This document shows, piece after piece, positions 35,194-46,976 of a stretch of DNA of 64,000 nucleotides (positions within the stretch are counted from its first letter, which is position 1; every line of letters begins with the position of its first letter). Location of the stretch: positions 496,001 through 560,000 of the forward strand of contig JAALGY010000004.1 of assembly GCA_032358165.1 (NCBI GenBank), in the 5' to 3' direction. The stretch comes from Diplosphaera chodatii. Its lineage: Eukaryota > Chlorophyta > Trebouxiophyceae > Prasiolales > Stichococcaceae. The translations under genes were made by a program, and so were the position numbers. The notes under the pieces are model-generated. The model was not told the DNA's origin. It did not search any database and saw only the letters and a program-made list of their open reading frames with translations.

Positions 35194-38100
35194 TTATGGC
35201 GTGCTGCCCCTGCCCTGTAGCATCTGGATCAAGCTGCGCGTCACATCTGGAACCCTGACTCGCTTGATGCGCCTGCGCAGTCACCAGCGGGGTGTCAACA
35301 CAGAGCTTGCAGATAGGACACGGTGTGAAGCAGACTAGACAGATGCGATGCCGGCGCTGTGACACTACTGCCCAGTGGCAGGCGACGGGGGCGTCCCCAC
35401 ACACACCGCTCGGCATTCTGCATGATGTTGGAGACGGACGCGTGCATGTCGTCCTGCTTGCGCTTGATGTGTGCGGCCACCTTGCGCCCCGACTCCGCCG
35501 CATCCTGCAACGACAGCGGGCGGCAGGTGATCTATAAGACATCCCGATCTGCAGTCAGGTCCCAGAGACTTGACTGGCCAATCTGAGCTAACACCTATCT
35601 GTACATCTGCTGCTGCAGAGACTGCCGCATGAAGGAACTGCACTGCTTGACACAACTTGATATGCAGATTTGCAGCCCACAAACTTGCAGACTTGGTCCC
35701 ACGTAGCAAGTAGGACATGTACTTCACACCAGCGGCAGCATGGCCGGGTCCGAAGTCGGGTACCTCGGCGATGGCGGGAACGCGTTCTGCGAGGCGAGCC
35801 TGATACTCCTCGTGCAGCTCTGCGATCTGCACCTGGTACCGCCGCGTCACCTCCCTGGCCCTGTCCACCGTCGCCTGCTGCTCCTGCGGTGCACCCTCCA
35901 CAGCTTTTGAGATAGTAATGAGTTTGAACACGTCATTTTAAGTATGCGGCGTGCAGAGGGTGAATAAAGCGGCAGCATTGCGACCTTGTTGCCGTGCATT
36001 GAAGGCCTGACGCAAGCATGCATGATGCTCTGTGTCTTATGCTTTGGGCGTTGGTCTCGCTGGTGAGTACCAACAGCCCCAGGGTGAAGATGAGAGGATC
36101 TCGCATCACGGGTATGTGAGGTGACTCACCCTGCGCAGCTGCTCGTGCTGGGCTGCAATGTGCTCAGTGGCCGCTCGCTGGAATCCACGCAGTGCTGCCT
36201 CCGCCCTGGCCACCTCCGCATCTGCCGCGGCCTCTGCCTCCTGTACACAGATGGACAGCTACAGCAGTCAGGCTTCAGCCGAAGGCGTGCCTGGCGGCTG
36301 TGCACTGCATCTGCCAACGTGCTGCCATGCTTTGGAGCAAAGGAATGGCGAGTCTCTTCTTGTGCAGCTGGTGCAGGGTGTACTTGCTATCCTCCAGTCG
36401 CTGTAACCGTAGCACATGAGGCACGCAGCATCCTCATCGAGCAGAGCATCACATTGGCCGTGTGTGACTCTGCACGGCACACTGACCTTGGCGATCTTCT
36501 GGCATTTGTTACGGGCGTCCCGTTTGGCGACAGCCTTCATCTGGCGGACCACCTGGGCTATGGTGGCCAGCGCCTCCGGGTCGGGCTCGCCCACCACATC
36601 ACTGCGGACGAGACACACGTGCAGCACTTGGGGCTTATGGTCGATTGTTCAGCAACATCTGGCTTTCAGTTGCGGGGCACCACACCCCTTCCTCGTGCTG
36701 CCACCACCATGGACAGTGCTGGTAGTGATTGAAAGCTGCAACTCGCCTGCTTACGATGTCAAACTACTGGGCAGCAGTGCCCGTGTGTTCCCTGAAACAC
36801 CTTTTGTCAGTTTGACACACCAACACGCACGTGTGCAGATGGGTCATGGTTTCACTGTACACAGCTGACATGGTGGAAGGACATGCTGACCTGTCCTGGG
36901 AGCCGTGCGGAGAGCCGCGCCCCCTCTGCTCCGCTGACAGGCTGTGCACCAGGGCCTCCACCGACACAGGCTCAGCGTCACCTGTGCAGTGCGCAGTGCA
37001 GCAACGGTGAATGCTCAGGGGGCCCGGCCAACATTTGCAGGTGGTGATCATGCGCAGGCATTAAGCAATGCATAGACTCAGGGGTACGCACCGTCCATGA
37101 CGCCAGGAGTGCTCGCACATGCCGCTTGGTTGGCGGCCTTCCTGTTTCTGGTCGCCTTGCCTGCAGCATGCCAAACGTGCCTCTTGCTGCGCCCCTGAAC
37201 AGATAGGCTCAAAAAGTACGCCTTACAAGTGTGAGATGATGTACAAGGTGCTGGTCATACAATGCTCGGACCTGCAGTGGACTTCTTGACACCAGAACCC
37301 GGGCTGGCAGCAGTGGCAGCAGCAGGGGTGGTGTTGCGCTTATGCTTGGCAGCCGCCTGCCCGCGACCCGCCACCTCCATTGCCGAGTCCACCAGTGTGC
37401 CTGCCGCACCATGGCACACTCAGGCACACTACCGAATGGCTCCATCCATGCGACCAACTCGGCAAATCAAGGCAGTGCGCTCATCATGCACTCAGACAGC
37501 AACGCACAGGAGGGTAGGCGGAGCACCTGTTGGCTGCAGCCAGGTTGCGTGCTCTGGTGTGCGCAGGGCGCTGAGCACCGTGCCACCTGTGGCAGTGTTG
37601 ACCCCTCTCTGTGCGGTGCCACGGGGGGGCGTCACGGTCTCCTTGCGTCCTGATGCGAATGGCAGTGGCTGGTCACCCAGCAGGCTGCAAGGCGAGAACA
37701 CAACATGGTTCAGAGCGGTTTTCTATCGAATGCCAAACAGTGAAGTGCTGCATAGGCAGACCAATACCCTCAGTCATTGCTGACAACAGATCTGCTCGCC
37801 AGCATGCTGATTGCTGTGATGCCCTGCTGGGAGCTTGCTCAGAGCTGTACCCCAAGCAAGCACTGTTGGGGTCACATGGGCATGTGCATCTGCCACATGC
37901 GAGCGCCAGGCATGAGCAGCAACACTCGCACATATGGATCCGCCCAAGGGTTCCTACTTGCAGGTCTCAACTACCTGAGGCGACGCGGCTCCAGGGGTGA
38001 TGCTGGCGCACCAGGGGGGCAGACGTCGTCATGAGCCGCCTCCAGACCCTGGTCCATCCAGCAGCAGGTTGCACCACAAAAACAAGCCTCTTTTACCAAT

Positions 38101-39619
38101 GCACACACCTCAGCATGTGCCAAAGAGGCGTGCAAACAGGCACTCTTCAGTGGCGCACAGACCTGGTCCTCAATTCCCCACGTCTGGTCACCGCCCGGGC
38201 TGCCTTGCCCTGCGTACTCATCATCTGCATGGCAGAAGGGAGATGATTGCCTCTATCCCTCATCTTCTGTGACATCCTGTGCTGCTGACCTGCATACACG
38301 AAGCCCACCTGTGGCTGGCTCCGCAGCCGCAGCAGCATCCTCGGCTTCGGGTGGCTCCCCACCATGCCACACGATGCCCAACTCCTTGTCAAGGGCGCTC
38401 TGCGTCCTGTACGCCTGCGCAGCGAGCGTGTGCATGCTGCTTGACCCATGTCTCGTGACCCAATCAATGCTGTCTGATGTGGGTCGTCAGGCTGCCTGAT
38501 GGGTACGCACCAATCAGCGCTCCCAGGCCGCAAACCACGTGCACGACCAAACAATGGTGTAAAGTGTGACCTGATATGCTGGCTTGAGGGGCTTCAGGGT
38601 GGTCGCAACTGGTCGCTGGCGGTGTGCATCGTCATCTGCACCGTGTTCTTCCTCCTCCTCCTCCAGCTCGCCCTGCAAGATGCACATGTGCACCGACCTC
38701 ATCAGTGGTTATGCCTAGCGAATGCTGTAATGTGCTGCATGCCGCATACAGTCTAGATTTTGCAGAGAGAGTCTGCTACAACTACTGTTTTTGAGACGAC
38801 GACACGTTGCGCGCAGTGGCTCAGGCACCATCAATGCACATCCACATACCAAATCGGCGTCATATGCCTCAAAGGCAGTCATCTGCTGAGCACTGCGGTG
38901 ACGCGAGTCTACCAGCTGCTGTGTCGACTCCTTCCTCTGCTTCCTGGCAGTGTCTGCAAAGCGCTGCTGCTGTTGCTGCTTCTTGTTGCGAGCCTGAAGC
39001 AGACCACGGAGTCCTGAGCACTGCTGGCTGCTGCAAACTGGCTTTCCATCAACAAGCCCAAGAGGATACCGCACCAGGTGCGGCGTTGGCTGCGGGACTT
39101 GGCTGCTGGGGCATGTGCGGAATGTCACGCCCGGGCTTGGTCTCAGGGCAGCATCGGCAGCCTCCTCCTCTTCCTCGCCAGACTCAAACTGCTCAGACTC
39201 GCCACCGCTCTCCGCGGCTGTGGCATCCTCCGCAGGCTGCCGGTGTGCAAGACCTTTCCGTTTTGCGCTCTTGCCCTGTGCAGCTCGTTTATGCATCTCA
39301 TGAGTCAGTGGAATGCTTGCACAACATGCATCCCTGTTTGCTGATAGCTGGGCAAAGAACAGGTGCATCGTCCACGACTGTGCAGAACGCCTGAAAACAG
39401 CATACCTTGCCAGCTGTTGCAGATGGGGCAGCACCGCGAGGAGCTTGACCCCGCACAGCTGGCGTCGAGTTCTCCTTGTCGTGAATGGCGTTCCCCATGG
39501 CCTTGGGCGACTGCTGCGGGAGCAGGTCACAGGTCCCCGGGTCAGGCTAGAGCCTTGCTGGATACCATACTTCCTACAACCTAGGCTTCTTCCTGTCTCA
39601 TCATCCATCTTGGTTATGG

Positions 39620-39703
<84 letters not shown>

Positions 39704-42700
39704 CATTGAATTTCGTGGAAGGTGTGCACCTCCTGCCGCGGCTTGGCCTTGGCGCCTCGCCCACGTGCGGCTGGCTTGGGCTTGGCGGCAGTGGCGGCGC
39801 CTCTCCCACGGCCCCTGCCCGCAGCCCTGCCGCCCTTCTTCGTCACCACTGTTGCCTTGTGCTTCTGGGGCCCTGCATGAGCAGCTCAAGGGCATTCGTA
39901 GCATCATATGCAATTGGCGCTGTGAATCTTGCTGAGACACCAACTGGCCTTGCAAAATAAAATTACGGCAGCCTTGCACCAGTCGCGGTCCTGCTCAGAT
40001 CATGTGCTTGCACCTTTGGTGGCGCGCTTCCCCTTGTTCTTGCCGCGCGGCGCTTCCCAATCTTCAGACCCCGACGACTCATCCTGGTCGAACTCCATCT
40101 CATCACCCTCGACCACCTCCATAGGGTCCACCTGCCGATTTTCGAACCCACATAAATGTCGACTGCACATCTGCTGGTGGTGTGCATGTGCTGCAAAAAC
40201 CGATGACACGTGTCAGCCAACATGGTTCCCCAGGCATGCCAAGGGTTCCAGCGGTAACGGCATCAAACATGTTGCAGCGCAAGCGCACCTGTTCACCCAC
40301 TGCTGGCGGCTCCTGGTGTTGCGCCCTGCGGCTGGAGCGCTTGAAAGTTGTGGCAGCTGCAGCTGGCCTGGTCTTCTGCTGTGCAGGGTCAACCTTTGCA
40401 CTCAAGGTGGTTTGTGTTACAGAGGCAGGATGCTGTGACCGCGCAGCAAGTTTGACGTGTGGCCTCACGAATGTGGTGACTGAAGCACTCGGGTGACATG
40501 TACTATGCATGCACATCAGCTCAAGATTGACAACGGGTTGCTCATGCCAGCACCATGTTCCCACCTACCTCTGTCGACGCCTCCGCAGCACCCTCCCTGC
40601 TGCTGCGACGGCCCTGCTTCGAGCGACCTCCTGCTGTTGAGCGGCCGGCAGCCTTGCACTGTACTGCCTCAGCCTCATCCTCAGCCTCAGCCTCAGCCTC
40701 CTCCTCAGCGCTGCATTCTGGTCCCTCCTGCTGCAGGGGAAACTGTGCAGAGTGACAGGACTGAAGTCACTGGCAATGGGCACAGGGTTGGTACCAAGGG
40801 CAAGGATTTCTCACCTCTTCCGCATCCTGTGGGGAGTTCTGCTTGGATTCTGCCACCGCTTTCTTCCTGCCTGCACCCCTGGCATCCACCAAACCGCCAG
40901 GTGCTTGTGGTGCAGTGTCACTCTGGGGCGCCTCCTGCACATCAGTGCGTCGGCTTGAGCTGCTCTGACATCAGCATCAGTCGACCAACAGATCCCGTGC
41001 ACACAGGCACTTCAGGTAGTCCAGCTCAGTGCTCAGCTGCAGGCCTCGCAGCAACAACACATTTGGCCAACATGCAGAACTGCCAAAGGGTCTCTGCTGC
41101 TGACAAGCACCTACTCTACCTTTGGTGTTGAGTTGGGCTGGGAGCTGGTCATCGGCAGTGGTTGCCCGCACATAATGCCTGCAGCACCATGTACACCACA
41201 GATGAAAACCAGCATCATGGCACCGCTGCCGCATGGCGAACAGGGTCTGCTGCATGCATGTGAGTCGTTACCAGATGATGCTAGCCCACTGTCGTGCAAC
41301 GCCGAGGCTCCGCCATCAAAGCTGCCAGAAGGTGCACAGGCTGCAGCGGCTGCATCTGGTGGCTGCGGCTGCAGCAGCTGCTGTGACGGCTGCTGCGGCT
41401 GCGGCTGCGGTGGTGATGACTCCTTTGCCAGCGTGCCCGGCAGCGCATGCACAGCACTGGGCTGCAGCAGCTCGAGGGCCTGGACGTGCATGCCGACCAT
41501 GTCAGCAGCAACGCACACCAACCTAGGTGGCTACTGATGGCATTTCGTGCTGCATCCTGCATGCACCTGCCTGATGCTGTCACGCAGTGCAACTCGGCAG
41601 CAGTGTGATTGACTACACCGTACCTGCTGCGACAGCCCCTGCTTTGCTGTGGGTGCCTTGGCGGAGTCTCCGGCGCCTGCTGGTGCGGGCAGTGCACTTG
41701 AGCCTGCAGCGCCCTTGGCTGTGCCCTTTGTGACCGGCGGCGCTGGCGAGTTAGTCTGGTCGGAGGCCTGCAGCACATGTGTGCCCAGTTGCGTATGGTA
41801 ATTGAGTGGCAACATACAGCATGCTGAGGACGTCTGCTTGTGACGTGCTACAGTGCAGGACGTGCTGAGGTTGATCAGGCACATTGTAAAACCAGAATTT
41901 GGAGCCTCTATGCGCCACCAAACACAGCAAAGCAGCACCAATATCTTCTGCTCACCGTGTCATCGTCAGCTGGCTGCTGCTGTGCCAGGCGCGCGCTACG
42001 CTCCGCGGCCTCCACATCAGCCTGGTACCTCTGTATGCGCGCCGTCCGCTCATCTTGCTGGGGGTTGGCCCTGCCAGGCCCATCATCAGCCTGCATGCAC
42101 AGCAATCGAAGTTGCTCATTGGGGTGGCACGCCGCTGACCAGCACGACACCATGATCTCAGCACCCTCTGCAGCTGCACTCGCAGCATGCCACCTGGACA
42201 CTGGCCATACAGCGGACCTCGGTCCGCCACACCTCGGGCGGCGACTCGGCCTCGTTGTCCCCAGGCCGCTCGCTGTGGCTGCCGGCGCGGCTGCCGCCGG
42301 TGCGACCTGCGGCAGCGGGACCAGCAGCTGCTGTGGAGCCGCGGCGGGCTGTGGCGCTGGGCAGCCCCACGCCATTGCCGCCGGCCTCCGCAGGCTGGGG
42401 ATGCTGCTTGACGCGCGACACCTCCAGGACCTGCTGCGCAAGAGAGCGTGCCATTTATGCATCTCACGCCAGAAAGTATGACAGAGCCTGCAGCCTGCAA
42501 ACCAAAGTGTCTTGCAAACTCTGTGCGATGCTAGCTGCCGGTGCGCTGCTGCGCGACAACGCCGCTACCTGCCATGACAGCCAGAGGTGCCAAGCCTGTC
42601 TTTTGCAGCATGCCAGCGCAGGCAAGGCAGCGTTTGCAAGCGCTGACGCCCTGTGCAAACTGGTCGACGGCAAACCACGGTACATGACTAAGCTTTCCCG

Positions 42701-45700
42701 TGAGAGCCCACACCTTCATGCCAGAGGAGGGAGCCGCGCCCAAGCTGCGTCGGAAGCTGAGGCTGCCGAGGCGAGCACCGCCGCTGGTGGCAGCCCTCGT
42801 CGGTGGCTTCTGCTGCCACAAGGGCGTCACGCTGCAGTACACATCACAGTGTGGTAGCGGCAACATGAAGACTCCGACGTCCTCCTCAGGAAGAGACTGT
42901 GCCCACTCTGTAACATCATGTCTGTCACAAGTCTTGCATCCACTTCTCTGACTGTTGCACACTGAAGTCTCACCGCATCAACCCTGAGGTATAGACAGTC
43001 ATAAACTTAAGTTGATGCTGAGCTTCGGAATTCTTTCGACATTGCATGCTCTGCCCGAAGAGCGGCACGGCCTAATTCATGCTGTGTCCTACCAGGCGAC
43101 TTTTGGGAGCTTCTTGGTGGCCTTGGGCGATAGTTGCGCATCTGCTGGCGAGCCGTCTGGCCACAACTGTTCGGCGATGTCAGCAGGCGACTGCACCTCC
43201 GATGGGTTCCGTTGCGTAACTTGCTTCTGCCCCTTGGCAGCATGCTGCATGTTCTGCGCCATAGTGCCGACCTGTAGCTAGCACGAGGGTGATGGGATGT
43301 CACAGCTCACTGCAGCGAAGCGGACGATATTGCTTGGCATCATGTCGCATGCTCACGCGGATGTCTGGCGCAGACTTTGGCTTGAGGCTGCCAGCTTACC
43401 TGAGGTATCAGGCTCGTCACTTGTGCAAAGGTGCTGCTGGTAAACTCAATGCATGCCTCCAGATCCCTGTAACATCAGCAGCGCACCTTTATACTGCAGC
43501 ACATGCACTGCTGTGATGGCTTGTGTATGTTCTATGTCAGTGACTTGTAATCGAGTGAGGGAACAATGGTCGTGGGATGCCATGCAGGCACCCATTGATG
43601 ATATCGTCAAGGCCCTCTGGTATGCAGGACTTGTCTCGTGGCCAGGACAGGCGGAAGCGTAGCCTTGGCACTGCACCGTCTGCTGCATCCGTAGCGGCCA
43701 AGCAGCCTGCAGTATCACAGGTACTCATACATGCAGCAGGCAGTCAGGCCGCAACACAGTCGAGGCATTGCTGGGCATTGTTACACTGGCCTCAATATCT
43801 GCAGGTATGACGGCAGCACCAGCTGTCAAATAGACCAATCGAGTGCATGGTGTGCCGCACCATATGGCAGGTCCATGGATTCAAGCACTGTGTCCTCTGC
43901 ATCTGCCTGCCTCACCAGAATCGTGGCATGATGCTTTCCAAGGTAAGTCTGCATGACAGAACATGATGCGGATGTCTGTTTTGCAATGCCCAGCATGATG
44001 CACACGGCACAGGGCCATCTGCAGGACACACGCAGTGCATGCAATTGCAAGCAAGCTCATCACGGCATAGCATGAGTTGGGAGCAGCAGGGCAGCAACAT
44101 ACACAGGTGCTGGATGCGTCAATGCCGGCCACACTCATGGTGATGCGAGCCGCCCTAAAGCTGTGCACAGTGGCAGCACCGCCCAGCGCAGCATTGTGCG
44201 CCGCCAGCAGGCGGCGCAGCTCCTCTCCCAAGTCGCTGATCTGCACCGTGCGGGTCAGTACGCTGAATAAAAGGGGGTCAAATTCTCGCTGTTCGAGCGC
44301 CATGCAGTGCTGGGCCCATTGTCAAAGTCGCGCATATTTGGCCGAGGCACCTTGTGTGATGGGGCAATCATGGAGCCCAGCAACTGCTTGGTCTGCAAGC
44401 AGTCACTGTGAGCCATCAGGTATCCGAATGGCCACACGTGGTGGTGCTATGCCTGTATGTCACAACTCAAATGTATGAATCCAAATCCTGCTGTGGCAAG
44501 CTCACCGGCTCTGGCAGGCCGGCAGCCACCTGTGTGCCGGTAGCTCGACAGCACCTGCCACAATACAGGCCATCGGTAGTGTCTCAGTGGCATCACCGCC
44601 GGGCAGATGCGTCATCTATTACAGGGTGCATGCGCAGCACTTGGTGGCGTGGCCGAGCCACAGCCTGATTTTCAATTGAGCGGCTGCTGGGCTGCCTGTG
44701 CAGCTTACCTGGCGCGGTGCAGCAGAAAGCATGCTGCATGTCGTGAATGCCATGATTCATGTATGCAGGCTGTTATGTAACCAGTATGCACCTGAAAAGC
44801 ACTTCGGCCAGGTCCAGCTGCATCGAGAAATCGCCGCAGTCCGACATGCAGTCGGCGAACAGCGGCGCCGCGGCCGGCAGACCCGCCAGCAGCCGGCAGT
44901 TGGGCTTCGAGTACAGAATCAGCTCCACCAAGAGCACCGTGGCAGAGCGCTGCACCTCAATAGGCTTGGCGCTGCAGTCACCACCCAGGAAGGGTTGCAT
45001 TTGCATGTGGCAAATGAATGTTGCACATAGCAGCTGCATCTGCTGGCTGTGAGGCCACTGCGCTCCGCCCGTCTGTGAGCTGTGTGCCCCTTTCCCAACT
45101 AGTTGCCGGCTGCATGCGCGCGCATTGCTGGCCACGCTTTGCTGAGCGAGAATCTGGGTGGGCCACTCGATGTCTCTGAGCTAGGCCAAGATTGAAGCCA
45201 GCCTGCACCTGGGATTCATCAGGTAAGCAACGACGCGCTCGACCCAGTGAGGGCCGCACGCCTCCCGCCCCAGCCACACCCATGTCTTCTTCTTGCCGTA
45301 GCCTGCAAGTGCCGGTTCAGTCCTGGCATACATCTGTTGCCCACCGCAAACCCACAACAAGTCCATGCCGCGAGTCCAGGGTTTGATGGCACAGGCACCA
45401 TCAATAAGGTGTAGGTTGATGACCACTGCCCATGGACTGCTCACCAACGACATCCTCGTATCTGCACAGGTCCTGTGCACGGCATAGTAGCAAATCTGCC
45501 TGCGCGCCGCCGTCATCCGCCGTGTCAGCAGGGATCGCGTCCCACGCCTCGGCCAGCAGAGCAGCATAGCTCGATGCTGCCAGCACCTGCACGTGATAGG
45601 AGCACTTTGAAGCATTGCCCCTTGGGACAGTCGACTCGTCTGGTTGCTGTTGTTGTATGATCTTGCGCCTGCATGCGAACTCCCTTGACAGAAAGCAAGG

Positions 45701-46330
45701 CAACACCGCACCTTGCCGATCCCTGTGTCAAGTCGGCGTGGTATGAGGGTCAGCAGCCTTTGGACAATGCCCACGTCGCCCAGCTTCACGGCCTGCACAT
45801 ACAGCAACTCCTGGGAGCCTTGACAGTCCTGCACAACTGCATGCGGTGTGGTATCGTAGTCATGCCGACAACAGGAATGTTGCACCAAGCATGCTTGCAA
45901 AGCTCAGTTGACAGCAGGCATGCAGGCCTTGGGACTCCTGGAGGCACACCTGGCCTAGGATGCCGTTCAGTGCTTTCACGTCTTCAGCAGATGTGACCTG
46001 CAGATCCTTCGCGGCTTTGTCGAGCGCGGCAGAAAGCCGTGCCAGGTCTACTGAGCCATCGGCGATCAAGGTATCCTCCAGCATGGCCTGCAATCAAGCA
46101 CGACGACATCTTGCTCAGCTGCTATAACACAGCCACAACTGCACATACAGCAGTCCTCAAAACAGCAAGTGCAGACACTGGGCACACATCATCGTGCAGC
46201 ACACAGTGACCGCCCACGCAAGTTCGTGCTATATTCTTTGCTCTGCCCAGTAGCCTGGCTTGCAGCTTGCGCTACCAGCTGGGTGGACGGTCACCTGCAC
46301 ACTCTTGTGGTGCCGAGCAGTCCGGGTCAT
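35194..46330 (-). CDS. SYCP2-like meiotic chromosome axis protein
   Basis: Exons in order: 46330-46295, 46087-45950, 45828-45712, 45586-45445, 45302-45209, 44971-44792, 44733-44709, 44529-44506, 44309-44103, 43948-43861, 43798-43787?, 43706-43592, 43466-43400, 43271-43093, 42831-42714, 42433-42233, 42090-41956, 41767-41624, 41479-41272, 41178-41120, about 41036-41011?, 40934-40815, 40742-40569, 40432-40289, 40131-40014, 39872-39730, 39513-39406, 39275-39129, 38993-38913, 38672-38571, 38414-38309, 37400-37272, 37160-37092, 36981-36891, 36601-36487, 36240-36130, 35883-35764, 35504-35407, 35272-35194; about 1,450 residues. Helical repeats (ILYSKPNCRLLAGLPAAAPL, MQLDLAEVLFR) lead to LRRLLAAHNAALGG-x3-VHSF and TYLGKHHATILV...DTVLESMDLP, matching the end of the SYCP2 ARM-like region and the start of its Spt16M-like domain. 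A Ser/Pro/acidic/basic linker follows, then charged heptad-rich segments (36601-35407). The family organises meiotic axes with HORMA proteins. Homology is inferred from motif order; the split into one gene rather than two is phase-based. Confidence 0.6.
39618..39705. repeat. (GGCA)n tetranucleotide microsatellite, about 22 units
   Basis: 88 bp of uninterrupted GGCA repeats. It falls inside the intron between exons 39872-39730 and 39513-39406 of the SYCP2-like gene. Read on the minus strand it would give an ACLP repeat peptide, but the preceding exon has a good donor (GAG|GTGCAC) before it. Confidence 0.97.
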
Positions 46331-46976
46331 GATGGTGCCGATTGAACTCTGTACCGCCAGCACCCTGAAACTGTTGTCACGGAGACATCTATCTGGCTTG
46401 GCTTCTTGATCAGGTTTCGCGTTCTGCTCAAGGGTCCGCGAGCATCCTGGCACGGCAGCTAAGTAAGCGACTGCCTTCTCACTGTGCAACTGCGCACCTT
46501 ATTCCGCCGATGTTGCCTCTACATATGCCGTGGCGACTCCCAGCGCTCGCAACAGCATTGCCAATGGATGGCTGAGAACGGGCATCATGCGCAGGTCATC
46601 ATCAGCAATTTAGGTTAGCAGTTGAAGGTGCCATCCTGCTATGCATGCTCTGCTGTGCTTCCATACGGTTTCCACCTTCCTGGGCAGGCCGCAGGGGCTA
46701 CCAAAATCATACAACATTGCTCATTCAAGCTCACGACCGTCTCATCAAAAGTACCACTGTGTTCAACGGGCAATCAACAGGGCACAGCAGCATGAACAGC
46801 TATGCTGGAGCCGCCGCTGGTTATTGCACATGTCAGCATTAGCTACAAAACCGTGGGGCGGCCGCAAACACGGCTGCACTCCCAGTTGGACATAGTGTCG
46901 CCTGTCTTGACCCTGCTGCTACTGCACCCAAGCATGAGCAAACACATGCGGCAGTCTCGCTGCTGGCCGGGGCGCA
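46331..46976. other. Intergenic region, no gene seen
   Basis: Between the proposed first exon of the SYCP2-like gene and the stop of the TMEM184-like gene (same strand). The SYCP2-like start is not certain, so an extra 5' exon could lie here; I found none that joins. Confidence 0.4.

Noticed and set aside
38715..39809. 364-codon minus-strand open stretch with an ACLP repeat peptide
   Set aside because: The repeat is the intronic GGCA microsatellite. Exons of the SYCP2-like gene on either side have clear donor and acceptor sites that exclude it.
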